DNA from: Rhodoferax sp. PAMC 29310
GTDB lineage: Bacteria; Pseudomonadota; Gammaproteobacteria; Burkholderiales; Burkholderiaceae_C
Assembly: GCF_017948265.1 (NCBI RefSeq)
Contig: NZ_CP072852.1
Span: 4,278,001-4,342,000 of the forward strand
Direction: 5' to 3'
Length of the DNA: 64,000 bases
A program made the translations under genes and the position numbers. Within the stretch, counting starts at the first letter, position 1; every line of letters begins with the position of its first letter. The notes under the pieces were generated by a model. The model was not told the origin of the DNA and ran no database searches. It saw only the letters and a program-made list of their open reading frames with translations. Below, piece by piece: positions 16,437 to 25,887 of the stretch.

Positions 16437-18827
16437 TCAGTTTCGAAACAGGTCCAAAATGCGCCTTCTCTCCTCAGGAGGAGATGCGATGACACCATTG
16501 AGCTGGGAGCCGGGCATATTTTCCATGCCGATGCTGGTCACGCCAGCACCGTTGGCATACTCGGTGTAGAACCATTCTCCGCCCGAATTGACCACCCCAT
16601 CAGGCACCACCGGCTCGGAAACCGGAACGTTCTTCAGCGCTGTCTCCATGAATCGAATCCAGATGGGCAAACTCAACCCGCCACCAGTCTCACGTGAACC
16701 CAACTTGCGTGGGGTGTCGTAGCCAATCCAGGTAATGGCAGCCAATGTGGGCTGGTAGCCTGCAAACCAAGCGTCCATGGCGTCGTTGGTGGTGCCGGTT
16801 TTTCCATACAAGTCTGGGCGTTTCAGGGTGGCTTGGGCAGACGCTGCGGTTCCCGAACGTGTGACTTCCTGAAGCATACTGCCCATGATGAATGCATTTC
16901 GGGCATCAATGACACGGGAGGATTCATCAAGCACTGGTGCGGAACTTTCCACCAAGACCTTGCCTTTTTGATCAGTTACCTTGGTAATTAACCAAGGGCT
17001 CACCCGATAGCCCCCATTGGCGAAAACGGAATATGCTGTTGCCATTTGCATGGGAGTTGCCGAGCCAGCGCCAAGGGCCATCGTGAGGTAGGCAGGGTGT
17101 TTGTCTGCTTCAAAACCGAATCGTGTGATCCATTGCTGGGCCTTTTCCGGGGTGACGGCTTGTAGGATTCGAATCGAAATCATATTTTTTGACTTCGCCA
17201 GTCCACGCCGAATGGTCATGGGACCTTCGAATTTTCCATCGTAATTTTTGGGTTCCCAAGGTTGACCACCAGTGACCGCCGCATCAAAAAACAGAGGCTC
17301 ATCATTCACGATGGTTGCCGGCGTCAGTCCTTGTTCCAGTCCCGCAGAGTAAATGAAGGGTTTGAAGCTTGAGCCCGGTTGCCGCCAAGCTTGGGTCACG
17401 TGATTGAATTTGTTCTTTTCGAAGTCAAATCCACCAACCAAGGCCTTGATAGCGCCGCTGCGAGGGTCAATGGCGACAAACGCACCTTCCACTTCCGGCA
17501 ATTGGGTAATCTCCCATGTGTCCTTTGCGGTTTTTGCTATTCGGATCACCGCTCCACGCCTCAATTTAATGTTGGGTGGCGCCTTGTCAGCCAACCCTGA
17601 CTGTGCTGGCCTGAGTCCTTCACCGGTTATCTCGATCAGCTCACCATTTTGGCGAACTGCGCTAATCATTTTTGGGTTGGCATCCAGCACGACAGCGGCA
17701 AGCACATCCCCGTTGTCAGGGAACTCGTCCAAGACGTCATCAATGGCATCTTCCAGCTCCTGAGGATTGGTTGGCAGAGTGACGAATTTTTCCGGGCCGC
17801 GGTAAATCTGCCGTCGCTCAAAATCCATGATGCCGCGTCTCAAGGCCTTGTAAGCCGCCTCCTGGTCGGAAGCCTGAAGAGTGGTGTAGACATTGAGGCC
17901 CCGTGTGTAGGTTTCGTCTCCGTATTGAGCATGCATCAATTGCCGGACGGTTTCTGCAACGTACTCAGCGTGCACTTTGGACGTATTGGCACTAGTCTTG
18001 ATGTGCAGTGTTTCCTTTTTCGCAGCGGCCGCTTCTATCGCGGTGATGTAACCGTTTTCCTGCATGCGATCAATAACGTGCAGTTGCCGGGCGCGGGCGC
18101 GCTTGTAATTGTTGATCGGGTTGTAGGCGGAAGGCGCTTTGGGAAGGCCAGCCAACATGGCGGACTCCGCGATCGTGATTTCCTTCAACGGTTTGCCGAA
18201 ATAGGCTTCGGACGCAGCTGCGAAGCCGTACGATCGGTTTCCCAGGAAGATCTGATTCATATAGATCTCAAGAATCTGATCCTTGGAGAGCAAGTGCTCG
18301 AGCTTGAAGGTCAGCAAAATCTCGTAGATTTTCCGGGTGTAAGTTTTTTCCGATGAAAGGTAGACGTTGCGGGCCACTTGCATCGTGATCGTGGATGCGC
18401 CTTGACTTTTAAGCCGACCGAGATTCGCCAAGGCCGCTCGAAGCACCCCTTTGTAGTCCACTCCGCCGTGCTCATAAAAGCGCGAGTCCTCAATAGCAAG
18501 GACTGCATTGGTCATGCTTTCGGGAATGTCCCTGATGGGCGTCAGTCTTCGGCGTTCTTCTCCAAACTCACCAATCAATGTTCCCTCGGCAGAGTAGATT
18601 CGCAGGGGTAACTTGGGCCGGTAGTCTGATAGAGCAGAAATATCCGGGAGGTTGGGGAAAGCCACGGCCATTGCAAGGGCGACGACGATCAACACCGACA
18701 AAATGCCGGCCACCAAAATGCCTGAACTCCACAAAACCAAACGCATCAACCAATTCGCGATCCCGGTTTTCTGGGTCCCTTGGGGATTGGCGTCACTTGC
18801 GTTGGTCTTGGTTGTGTTGGATGGCAT
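16437..18827 (-). CDS. mrcA: Penicillin-binding protein 1A (bifunctional transglycosylase/transpeptidase)
   Basis: PBP1A polymerises and cross-links peptidoglycan in the periplasm. The 796-residue protein has a cytoplasmic tail and membrane helix (about 26-58), then a GT51 domain with the catalytic Glu in AIEDSRFYEHGGVD, and RGASTITMQVARN-type and KILEIYMNQIFLG-type motifs. The transpeptidase domain carries SSFK (nucleophile Ser), SKN and KTGTT motifs. An OB-like insert lies between the domains as in other PBP1A. It is divergent from pilM over a 267-base gap, as typically seen in Proteobacteria. Confidence 0.96.
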   Translation of the reverse strand: MPSNTTKTNASDANPQGTQKTGIANWLMRLVLWSSGILVAGILSVLIVVALAMAVAFPNLPDISALSDYRPKLPLRIYSAEGTLIGEFGEERRRLTPIRDIPESMTNAVLAIEDSRFYEHGGVDYKGVLRAALANLGRLKSQGASTITMQVARNVYLSSEKTYTRKIYEILLTFKLEHLLSKDQILEIYMNQIFLGNRSYGFAAASEAYFGKPLKEITIAESAMLAGLPKAPSAYNPINNYKRARARQLHVIDRMQENGYITAIEAAAAKKETLHIKTSANTSKVHAEYVAETVRQLMHAQYGDETYTRGLNVYTTLQASDQEAAYKALRRGIMDFERRQIYRGPEKFVTLPTNPQELEDAIDDVLDEFPDNGDVLAAVVLDANPKMISAVRQNGELIEITGEGLRPAQSGLADKAPPNIKLRRGAVIRIAKTAKDTWEITQLPEVEGAFVAIDPRSGAIKALVGGFDFEKNKFNHVTQAWRQPGSSFKPFIYSAGLEQGLTPATIVNDEPLFFDAAVTGGQPWEPKNYDGKFEGPMTIRRGLAKSKNMISIRILQAVTPEKAQQWITRFGFEADKHPAYLTMALGAGSATPMQMATAYSVFANGGYRVSPWLITKVTDQKGKVLVESSAPVLDESSRVIDARNAFIMGSMLQEVTRSGTAASAQATLKRPDLYGKTGTTNDAMDAWFAGYQPTLAAITWIGYDTPRKLGSRETGGGLSLPIWIRFMETALKNVPVSEPVVPDGVVNSGGEWFYTEYANGAGVTSIGMENMPGSQLNGVIASPPEERRRILDLFRN

Positions 18828-19094
18828 GGAGTGTGTGGATTAAAAGCTGCATCATTATAAAAATGTCACGCCTGTGCATTCGCAGAGTAGTATCCGCTAT
18901 TCGAAAAAACCAGCAAAAAACTCGCTTTTTGACTTGATCTCAGTCACAAGTTGTGCAGAAGCCGTCTTTTTTAGGCAACGGAAACCGATCGATGAATGCC
19001 GAAATCCTTTTGAGGAACAAAGGTCTTGCTGATAGTATTCAAGTGAATTGTTAAGTTTCGCTAATCTCCGATTGGCCTGTTTCAGGGGATAGTC
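18828..19094. other. Divergent intergenic region, mrcA / pilM
   Basis: This 267-base AT-richer gap should hold both promoters. A TTGACT at about 18928 is a possible -35 element, but I could not pair it with a good -10. AGGGGAT before the TTG start of pilM is the likely ribosome-binding site. I saw no strong palindrome and no small gene. Confidence 0.4.
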
Positions 19095-20171
19095 TTGAAT
19101 TCTTTGGGGTCGTTATTTAGCCGAAATCCCGCTCCTATGATAGGACTGGATATCAGTTCTTCCAGTGTGAAATTGGTGGAGTTGGGGCGCGACAGGTCTG
19201 GCGGCCTGGTTTTGGAACGGTGTGCCATCGAACCCCTTGAGCGCGGGTGGATTACCGACGGCAACATTGAAAAATTTGACGAGGTTGCCGAAGCGCTTCG
19301 CCGCCTCGTCCGAAAAAGCGGCTCAAAAACCAAGAATGTGGCGATGGCTTTGCCTCCGTCGGCAGTTATTACCAAGAAAATTGCCTTGCAGGGTGGATTG
19401 ACTGACCAGGAGTTGGAGCTGCAGGTTGAAACTGAGGCAAATCAGTACATCCCGTTTCCGCTTGATGAGGTTAGCTTGGATTTTTGTGTGATTGGGCCGA
19501 GGGGCTCATCTCCTGACGAGGTTGAGGTGCTGATTGCGGCATCGCGCAGAGAGAAAATTCAGGATATTCAAGGGTTGGCGGAGGCTGCGGGCTTGAAGCC
19601 CGTGATCGTGGATGTGGAGTCGTATGCTTCTCGATTGGCCGCTGCGCGTTTGATTGAGGCCTTCCCCAATAAAGGCGCGGACCGAATCGTCGCTCTTTTT
19701 GAAGTGGGTGCATTGACTACCAGCATGCAAGTCATCCTCAATGACGACGTCCTGTATGAACGTGACCAAGCCTTTGGTGGCGCGCAATTGACGCAAGCCA
19801 TTGTGAGACAGTATGGATTTTCCTTAGAAGAGGCAGAGGGCAAGAAGCGAAGCGGTGAGTTGCCCGAGGACTACGAATTGGTTGTTTTGAAGCCGTTCAT
19901 AGATAGCATGGTTCAAGAACTCGGGCGGGCCCTGCAGTTCTTCTTTACCAGTACGCCGCACAACAAAGTGGATCACGTGTTGCTCGCCGGAGGGTCGTCG
20001 GCATTGCCCGGATTGACCGCTTCGGTGACACAGCACACGACATTTGCCTGTACCTTGGTCAATCCTTTTGACGGGATGGCAATGGGCGATGGCATCCGTT
20101 TAAAAGCAATGAACCGAGAAGCGCCCTCCTATTTGACCTCTTGTGGTTTAGCGTTGCGGAGGTTTGTGTAA
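19095..20171 (+). CDS. pilM: Type IV pilus assembly protein PilM
   Basis: PilM is an actin-like (FtsA-fold) cytoplasmic ATPase-fold protein that recruits PilN and links the pilus machine to the inner face of the membrane. The 358-residue protein shows the ATPase-fold motifs IGLDISSSSVKLVEL near the start and LLAGGSSALPGL near residue 298. The start is a TTG at 19095 with AGGGGAT upstream; the first ATG, at 19137, would remove the conserved LFSRNPAPM lead. Its stop overlaps the pilN start by one base, and pilMNOPQ form one operon. Confidence 0.95.
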   Translation: MNSLGSLFSRNPAPMIGLDISSSSVKLVELGRDRSGGLVLERCAIEPLERGWITDGNIEKFDEVAEALRRLVRKSGSKTKNVAMALPPSAVITKKIALQGGLTDQELELQVETEANQYIPFPLDEVSLDFCVIGPRGSSPDEVEVLIAASRREKIQDIQGLAEAAGLKPVIVDVESYASRLAAARLIEAFPNKGADRIVALFEVGALTTSMQVILNDDVLYERDQAFGGAQLTQAIVRQYGFSLEEAEGKKRSGELPEDYELVVLKPFIDSMVQELGRALQFFFTSTPHNKVDHVLLAGGSSALPGLTASVTQHTTFACTLVNPFDGMAMGDGIRLKAMNREAPSYLTSCGLALRRFV

Positions 20172-20788
20172 TGATTTTGATCAACTTACTTCCGCACCGA
20201 GAGGTTGCCAGAAAGCTTCGCCGAGACCAATTCAACGTCACCCTGGCCGGCTCAGTGGTGCTGGGCTGCCTCATCGGGGGATTGGTGTTCTTATGGTACC
20301 AATCGCAAATTACGGGTCAGCAGGATCGAAATCAGTTGCTGCAATCAGAAATCCGCCAATTTGACGCCCAAATTAAAGACATCGCGGGATTGGAGGGAGA
20401 GATTGCTGCGTTGAGAGCACGTCAACAAGCGGTAGAGGATTTGCAGGCTGATCGGAACTTGCCAGTGCATTTGTTGACCGAGCTGGTCAAGCAGTTGCCA
20501 GATGGCACCTATATTGCAAGCATGCGTCAAGAGAACCAAAGTGTGACATTGCAGGGCGTTGCACAGTCAAATGAACGGGTGTCCGAACTCCTTAGAAACC
20601 TGGCCAACAATACCCCTTGGTTCTCGAAGCCTGAATTGGTTGAAATTGTGGCCGGGTCGGTAAGTCTGACGACAAGGGATGTTCGTCGGGTCGCCAATTT
20701 CACCATCCGAGTGACTTTGGTTCGGGCCAGTGAGGCTGAAAAAAATAAAGCTGCTACTGTTGTGAGCGGATCAACGGTCAAGCAATAG
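20171..20788 (+). CDS. pilN: Type IV pilus assembly protein PilN
   Basis: PilN is a bitopic inner-membrane protein of the pilus alignment complex. The 205-residue protein begins MILINLLPHREVARK, the conserved peptide that inserts into a groove of PilM. One membrane helix (about 23-45), a coiled coil (about 50-90) and a ferredoxin-like domain follow. The ATG at 20171 is used because INLLP must be at the N-terminus and it shares a base with the pilM stop. Confidence 0.95.
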   Translation: MILINLLPHREVARKLRRDQFNVTLAGSVVLGCLIGGLVFLWYQSQITGQQDRNQLLQSEIRQFDAQIKDIAGLEGEIAALRARQQAVEDLQADRNLPVHLLTELVKQLPDGTYIASMRQENQSVTLQGVAQSNERVSELLRNLANNTPWFSKPELVEIVAGSVSLTTRDVRRVANFTIRVTLVRASEAEKNKAATVVSGSTVKQ

Positions 20789-20800
20789 GACCAAGGAACT

Positions 20801-21466
20801 ATGGCAATCAATTCATCAATCGGCGCAAGCTGGTCCGAACGTCTGAATAAACTGGGAAGTCAATTTCAAAATTTGGATCCGAAAGATCCATCGCTTTGGC
20901 CTGATATTCCTCGGTATTGTTTGTATTTTGTCACTGTTGCACTTAGTGTGACGGTGCTTTGGTATGTTTGGTTGAATGGCTATGAAGAGGAGCTTGTCGC
21001 TGAGCAGGCCACTGAAGTTAAGCTCAAAGCCGAATACTCAGTCAAACTCGCCAAAGCGGTGAATCTCGAGGCGCTGACGAAACAGCGCGAACAAATTCAG
21101 CAGTACGTCACCCAGCTTGAAAAACAGCTTCCTAGCAAAGCAGAAATGGATGCGCTGTTGTCAGACATCAACCAGGCGGGATTGGGGCGAAGCCTTCAAT
21201 TTGACCTCTTTCGCCCCGGGCAAGTGGCTGTAAAAGACTATTATGCTGAGCTACCAATTCAAGTGCGTGTAACTGGTCGCTATCACGACATTAGCGCATT
21301 TGCATCTGATGTTGCCAATTTGTCGCGCATTGTGACGCTCAATAATTTGACCATTGTTCCGGTCAAAGATGGGACATTGGGAATGGATGCAACGGCAAAA
21401 ACCTTTCGATACCTAGATCCGGATGAGGTTGCCGCGCAGAGTAAGGCCGGGGGGGTGAAAAAATGA
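20801..21466 (+). CDS. pilO: Type IV pilus assembly protein PilO
   Basis: PilO pairs with PilN through similar topology and connects to PilP. The 221-residue protein has a short cytoplasmic segment, one membrane helix at about 45-65, a coiled coil with KREQIQQYVTQLEKQLPSKAEMDALL-like heptads, and a C-terminal ferredoxin-like domain (PIQVRVTGRYHDISAF). The 4-base overlap with pilP suggests translational coupling. Confidence 0.95.
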   Translation: MAINSSIGASWSERLNKLGSQFQNLDPKDPSLWPDIPRYCLYFVTVALSVTVLWYVWLNGYEEELVAEQATEVKLKAEYSVKLAKAVNLEALTKQREQIQQYVTQLEKQLPSKAEMDALLSDINQAGLGRSLQFDLFRPGQVAVKDYYAELPIQVRVTGRYHDISAFASDVANLSRIVTLNNLTIVPVKDGTLGMDATAKTFRYLDPDEVAAQSKAGGVKK

Positions 21467-22005
21467 ATTGGGTTCGTTTTCTCTTGCTTCCATTGCTGTC
21501 CGTTTTTCTTGTTGCGTGCGGAACTTCGACCGATGAGGAGTTGACCACTTGGATGGCAGAGCAAAAAGCTCAAACTCGCCCCAAGGTAGTGCCAATATCA
21601 GAACCCAAACGATTCGAACCCGAGTCCTATGCACAGGTGACAGAAATCGACCCTTTCAGCATTCAGAAATTGACCCAGGCTCTCAAGAAGGAGTCGAATC
21701 AGTCGGCATCCAATGGCGCGCTGATCGCGCCAGAATTGGCGCGCAGAAAAGAGGCTCTGGAACTGTTCCCCCTCGACACGATGGTTATGGTGGGTAGTCT
21801 TGTTAAAGCCGGCCAACCTGTGGCTCTGGTGAAAGTTGACAATTTGCTCTACCAAGTTCGACCTGGCGTCCATTTAGGTCAAAACTATGGGAAGGTCATG
21901 AAGATTACGGAAACCGAGGTCGTACTGCGTGAAATTGTGCAAGATGCCGTGGGCGAGTGGATTGAACGTTCCGCAGCGCTGCAGCTGCAAGAGAGGTCGA
22001 AATGA
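21463..22005 (+). CDS. pilP: Type IV pilus lipoprotein PilP
   Basis: PilP is an inner-membrane lipoprotein that links PilNO to the PilQ secretin. The 180-residue precursor has a lipobox LVAC at residues 16-19, a flexible region, and a beta-domain with LVKVDNLLYQVRPGVHLGQNYGKV, the family core. It overlaps both pilO and pilQ by 4 bases. Confidence 0.95.
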   Translation: MNWVRFLLLPLLSVFLVACGTSTDEELTTWMAEQKAQTRPKVVPISEPKRFEPESYAQVTEIDPFSIQKLTQALKKESNQSASNGALIAPELARRKEALELFPLDTMVMVGSLVKAGQPVALVKVDNLLYQVRPGVHLGQNYGKVMKITETEVVLREIVQDAVGEWIERSAALQLQERSK

Positions 22006-24101
22006 AAAAGCACATCAATGGAGCGAAGATGCACATGTGGCAACGGATGGTATTTATCTTGCCGATTTTATTTGCCACGGCATCCCTAAGGGCTCAGGTT
22101 GCAATTGAGTCAGTGACGGGTTCACTTCAAAGTGGAGTTGAAGTGATACGGGTTGATCTGACACAGCCGTTGGCGGTTGCTCCAACTGGGTTTTCTATTC
22201 AGTCTCCAGCGAGAATTGCGCTTGACTTTCCCGGTGTGACTAGCGCCATGGGCCGATCAACTGTCGATGTCAATCAAGGTAATTTGAAGTCAGTCAGCGT
22301 AGTACAAGCGGGCGACCGGACCCGTGTCGTCGTCAACCTGAAGCTGCCAACGACTTACAAAACCCAGATTCAAGGGAAATCTCTTCTGATTGTTTTGGAT
22401 TCCGCCGCAACTGCGGCGCCTGCCGCAACCGCCGCGCCAGTCTTTTCTGCCAACGGCAATCGGGACACCTTGCCCATTAAAGACTTGGATTTCCGCCGTG
22501 GGGATGAGGGTTCAGGCCGCATAGTTGTCGGTTTGCCCAATAACCAGGTGGGTGTTGATATTCGTCAGCAGGGCCAGTCACTGGTTGTTGAGTTCATGAA
22601 GTCAGCGCTGCCTGAGGGATTGCGCCGCCGACTCGATGTTTCGGACTTTGGAACGCCGGTTCAGACGGTCACTTCGTTTCAGGTAGGCGATCGGGTGAGG
22701 ATGGTCATCGAACCGAAAGGCCAGTGGATTCACAGTGCGTATCAGAGCGATGAACAGTTTGTGATTGAGGTCAAGCCGGTCAAGGTTGATCCCAACAAGT
22801 TGTCTCAGGGACCAGGTTTTACAGGCCAGAAGCTTTCACTGAATTTTCAGAGTATCGAGGTCCGATCTCTGTTGCAAGTGATTGCAGACTTCACGAATTT
22901 CAACGTGATCACGTCGGACTCTGTGACCGGTACTGTCACATTGCGTTTGCAGGATGTTCCTTGGGATCAAGCCCTTGACATTATTCTTCAATCCAAAGGC
23001 TTGGGAATGCGCAAGACTGGCAATGTCTTGTGGATCGCGCCGAAAGACGAAATCAACGCAAAAGAAAAATTGGAGCTTGAGTCAACGATGGCCCTGCAGA
23101 ACTTGGAGCCATTGCGGACGCAGGCGTTTCCAATGAACTATGCCAAAGCGGCAGACATTGCTGCCCAGTTGACGGCATCAGGGAGTGGTACCAGTGGTAA
23201 TAGCTCTCGACTGCTTAGTCCGCGAGGCAGTACGATTTCAGAGGTGCGTACGAACCAATTGTTTGTAACAGACATTCCAAGCAAGTTGGAGCAAGTGCAG
23301 GCGTTGATTGCAAAACTTGACATTCCGGTTCGTCAGGTCTTGATCGAGGCTCGAATTGTTGAAGCCTCAGACACCTTTGGAAAATCTTTGGGCATCAAAT
23401 TGGGCGGGGGAACAGGTACGGTTCAACTAGCTAGCTCTGATGGCAGTCCATTGAATGCCTCGTTTGGATCGTCATATTCGGCCGGTTCTAGCGGGACAAC
23501 TTCCGGCAACTTTGTGAATTTGCCTGCTGTTGGACAAAATGCGTATAACCCTGCCTCTTTTGCCCTCTCTCTCTTTGGAGCAGGTGCCGGGCGCTTTCTG
23601 AATCTTGAACTTTCCGCCTTGGAAGCAGACGGGAAGGGAAAGGTTGTATCCAGTCCTCGCGTTGTAACGGCGGATCAAATTAAGGCCTTGATTGAACAGG
23701 GAACAGAGTTGCCGTATCAAGTGGCGTCTGCCAGTGGTGCAACCTCAATCGCGTTCCGCAAAGCTAACTTGAAGCTGGAAGTGACGCCTCAAATTACGCC
23801 TGAAGGCAATATCATCCTTGATGTTGATGTGACGAAAGACACTGTTGGCCAGTCCACAGCAGCAGGATTCGCCATCAATACTAAGCATATTCAAACTCAG
23901 GTGTTGGTTGAAAATGGTGGGACAGTTGTTATCGGGGGTATTTTTGAGTTGGTCGAGACAAATAGTGAAACCAAAGTCCCACTTTTGGGTGATTTGCCTG
24001 GCATCGGCAATCTATTCAAGAGTCGCTCACAAGTCGCCAACAAGACGGAAATGCTGGTCTTCATTACACCCAAAGTGGTGACAGACCGGGCCAAGCGGTG
24101 A
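22002..24101 (+). CDS. pilQ: Type IV pilus secretin PilQ
   Basis: PilQ forms the outer-membrane pore through which the pilus passes. The 699-residue precursor has a signal peptide ending near SLRAQ (about residue 32), AMIN domains, a STN/N0 domain (about 275-345), an N1 domain with TNQLFVTDIPSKLEQVQ, and the secretin domain ending in GGIFE...PLLGDLPGIGNLFKS. There is an Ala/Pro-rich linker at about 130-145. It is the last pil gene before aroK, a common order. Confidence 0.96.
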   Translation: MKKHINGAKMHMWQRMVFILPILFATASLRAQVAIESVTGSLQSGVEVIRVDLTQPLAVAPTGFSIQSPARIALDFPGVTSAMGRSTVDVNQGNLKSVSVVQAGDRTRVVVNLKLPTTYKTQIQGKSLLIVLDSAATAAPAATAAPVFSANGNRDTLPIKDLDFRRGDEGSGRIVVGLPNNQVGVDIRQQGQSLVVEFMKSALPEGLRRRLDVSDFGTPVQTVTSFQVGDRVRMVIEPKGQWIHSAYQSDEQFVIEVKPVKVDPNKLSQGPGFTGQKLSLNFQSIEVRSLLQVIADFTNFNVITSDSVTGTVTLRLQDVPWDQALDIILQSKGLGMRKTGNVLWIAPKDEINAKEKLELESTMALQNLEPLRTQAFPMNYAKAADIAAQLTASGSGTSGNSSRLLSPRGSTISEVRTNQLFVTDIPSKLEQVQALIAKLDIPVRQVLIEARIVEASDTFGKSLGIKLGGGTGTVQLASSDGSPLNASFGSSYSAGSSGTTSGNFVNLPAVGQNAYNPASFALSLFGAGAGRFLNLELSALEADGKGKVVSSPRVVTADQIKALIEQGTELPYQVASASGATSIAFRKANLKLEVTPQITPEGNIILDVDVTKDTVGQSTAAGFAINTKHIQTQVLVENGGTVVIGGIFELVETNSETKVPLLGDLPGIGNLFKSRSQVANKTEMLVFITPKVVTDRAKR

Positions 24102-24129
24102 TACTTTCTGCATTGATTGGTCAGTTTTA

Positions 24130-24654
24130 TTGATGATTAGTTTGGTGGGGCTTCCCGGGTCAGGGAAGTCGACAGTAGGGCGCCAACTTGCAAGGCGAAT
24201 GCATATTCCTTTTTTTGACTCTGATCACTTGATTGAGCAGCGGCTAGGTTGCTCTATCAAGGCTTTTTTTGAGCGAGAAGGGGAGGCGTCGTTTCGTGAT
24301 GTTGAAGCGACAGTCATTGATCAATTGACCAGCGAATCCAGCGGGGTTTTGTCCACTGGGGGCGGAGCAGTTTTGCGCGAGGAAAATCGTCGGCACTTGG
24401 CGGGCCGTACGCGGGTTGTCTATCTCAACTCGACACCGACTGAGTTGTTCCGGCGACTGAGGCACGATATGGACCGTCCATTGCTGCAGGTCGCGGATCC
24501 ATTGGCCCGGTTGCGGGATCTGTATGCGCAACGCGACCCACTTTACCGTGAAACAGCGGAATTCGTCATCGAGACCGGCCGTCCTTCCGTAGCGACGTTG
24601 GTCAATATGATCGTCATGCAGATTGAGTTGGCAGGTGACCGGCCCCTAGCCTGA
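24130..24654 (+). CDS. aroK: Shikimate kinase
   Basis: AroK phosphorylates shikimate in chorismate synthesis. The 174-residue protein has the P-loop GLPGSGKST at 7-15, the shikimate-binding DSD and GEASFRDVE motifs, the central GGG (LSTGGGAV), and the lid Arg residues near RRLRHDMDRPLL. It lies 28 bases after pilQ and 56 bases before aroB, as in many Proteobacteria. Confidence 0.96.
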   Translation: MMISLVGLPGSGKSTVGRQLARRMHIPFFDSDHLIEQRLGCSIKAFFEREGEASFRDVEATVIDQLTSESSGVLSTGGGAVLREENRRHLAGRTRVVYLNSTPTELFRRLRHDMDRPLLQVADPLARLRDLYAQRDPLYRETAEFVIETGRPSVATLVNMIVMQIELAGDRPLA

Positions 24655-24710
24655 GTCCTAAATTGGTGTGCTGAGTGAGTGTGAGCGATAAGTGGGTCTA
24701 AACTTGCCTT

Positions 24711-25832
24711 ATGAACGCCACTGACCTCCAAACCGTATCAATTGACCTTCAGGAACGAAGCTACGCGATTTCTATTCGCGGCTCTCTGTTTGATAACCCA
24801 CTGACCTACTCCGAGGTCCCAGGCGCGACAAGCGCACTAATTGTGAGCAACGTCACCGTAGCACCACTTTATGCAGCTCGGTTGCAGAAAGCATTGCGGG
24901 GGAAGTACACCCATATTCATACGGTGACCTTGCCTGATGGCGAAGAGTACAAGACGTGGGACAGCCTCAATCTCATATTTGACGCCTTGCTTGCAAATGC
25001 ATGCGACCGGAAAACTGTGCTGTTCGCTTTGGGCGGCGGTGTGGTTGGCGACATGACAGGATTTGCAGCCGCCAGTTACATGCGTGGCGTGCCCTTTGTG
25101 CAGGTGCCAACGACGCTGCTAGCGCAGGTCGACTCTTCTGTGGGCGGCAAAACTGCGATCAATCACCCCTTGGGGAAAAACATGATCGGCGCGTTTTATC
25201 AACCACTTAAGGTGGTTTGCGATCTTGACACGCTTAAGACCTTGCCTGAGCGAGAGCTCAGCGCCGGGTTGGCCGAAGTGATCAAGTACGGCCCGATTGC
25301 CGACATGGCTTTTTTCAATTGGACAGAAGACAACATGCACGCGCTGATGACACGCGATCCCGCGGCCTTGGGCTACGCGGTAAAACGCAGTTGCGAGATC
25401 AAGGCTTGGGTCGTGGGACAAGACGAACGCGAGTCAGGACTGCGGGCGATCCTCAATTTTGGACATACTTTTGGTCATGCGATTGAGGCAGGCCTCGGGT
25501 ATGGCGAGTGGCTTCACGGCGAAGGTGTTGGGTGTGGAATGGTCATGGCGGCTCATCTATCTCAGCGATTGGGCTTGGTGGACGCTGAATTTGTTCACCG
25601 ACTGACGAGCTTGATCCAATTGGCCGGGCTGCCTGTCGTGGGCCCGCAGCTTTCCGACACTGACAATGAGGGGCGTTATCTGGATTTGATGCGAGTGGAC
25701 AAAAAGGCCGAGGCGGGGGAGATTAAGTTTGTATTGATTGACGGTCCTGGGCGGGCCATCATGCGAGCTGCGCCCGATGCGATGGTTCGGGAAGTCATCA
25801 AATCTTGCTGCAGTGGGAATAGTCAAGAGTGA
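24711..25832 (+). CDS. aroB: 3-Dehydroquinate synthase
   Basis: AroB cyclises DAHP to 3-dehydroquinate using NAD and a divalent metal. The 373-residue protein has the NAD-binding [13 protein letters not shown], the active-site [22 protein letters not shown], and the metal ligands Glu in LAEVIKYG and His in [11 protein letters not shown] and LHGEGV. Its 3' end is followed by dgt after 55 bases. Confidence 0.97.
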   Translation: MNATDLQTVSIDLQERSYAISIRGSLFDNPLTYSEVPGATSALIVSNVTVAPLYAARLQKALRGKYTHIHTVTLPDGEEYKTWDSLNLIFDALLANACDRKTVLFALGGGVVGDMTGFAAASYMRGVPFVQVPTTLLAQVDSSVGGKTAINHPLGKNMIGAFYQPLKVVCDLDTLKTLPERELSAGLAEVIKYGPIADMAFFNWTEDNMHALMTRDPAALGYAVKRSCEIKAWVVGQDERESGLRAILNFGHTFGHAIEAGLGYGEWLHGEGVGCGMVMAAHLSQRLGLVDAEFVHRLTSLIQLAGLPVVGPQLSDTDNEGRYLDLMRVDKKAEAGEIKFVLIDGPGRAIMRAAPDAMVREVIKSCCSGNSQE

Positions 25833-25887
25833 TAGCTATCTACGACCGTATTTCAGAGCCTTTGGCGCTTTTTGCCGTTGCCACTAT

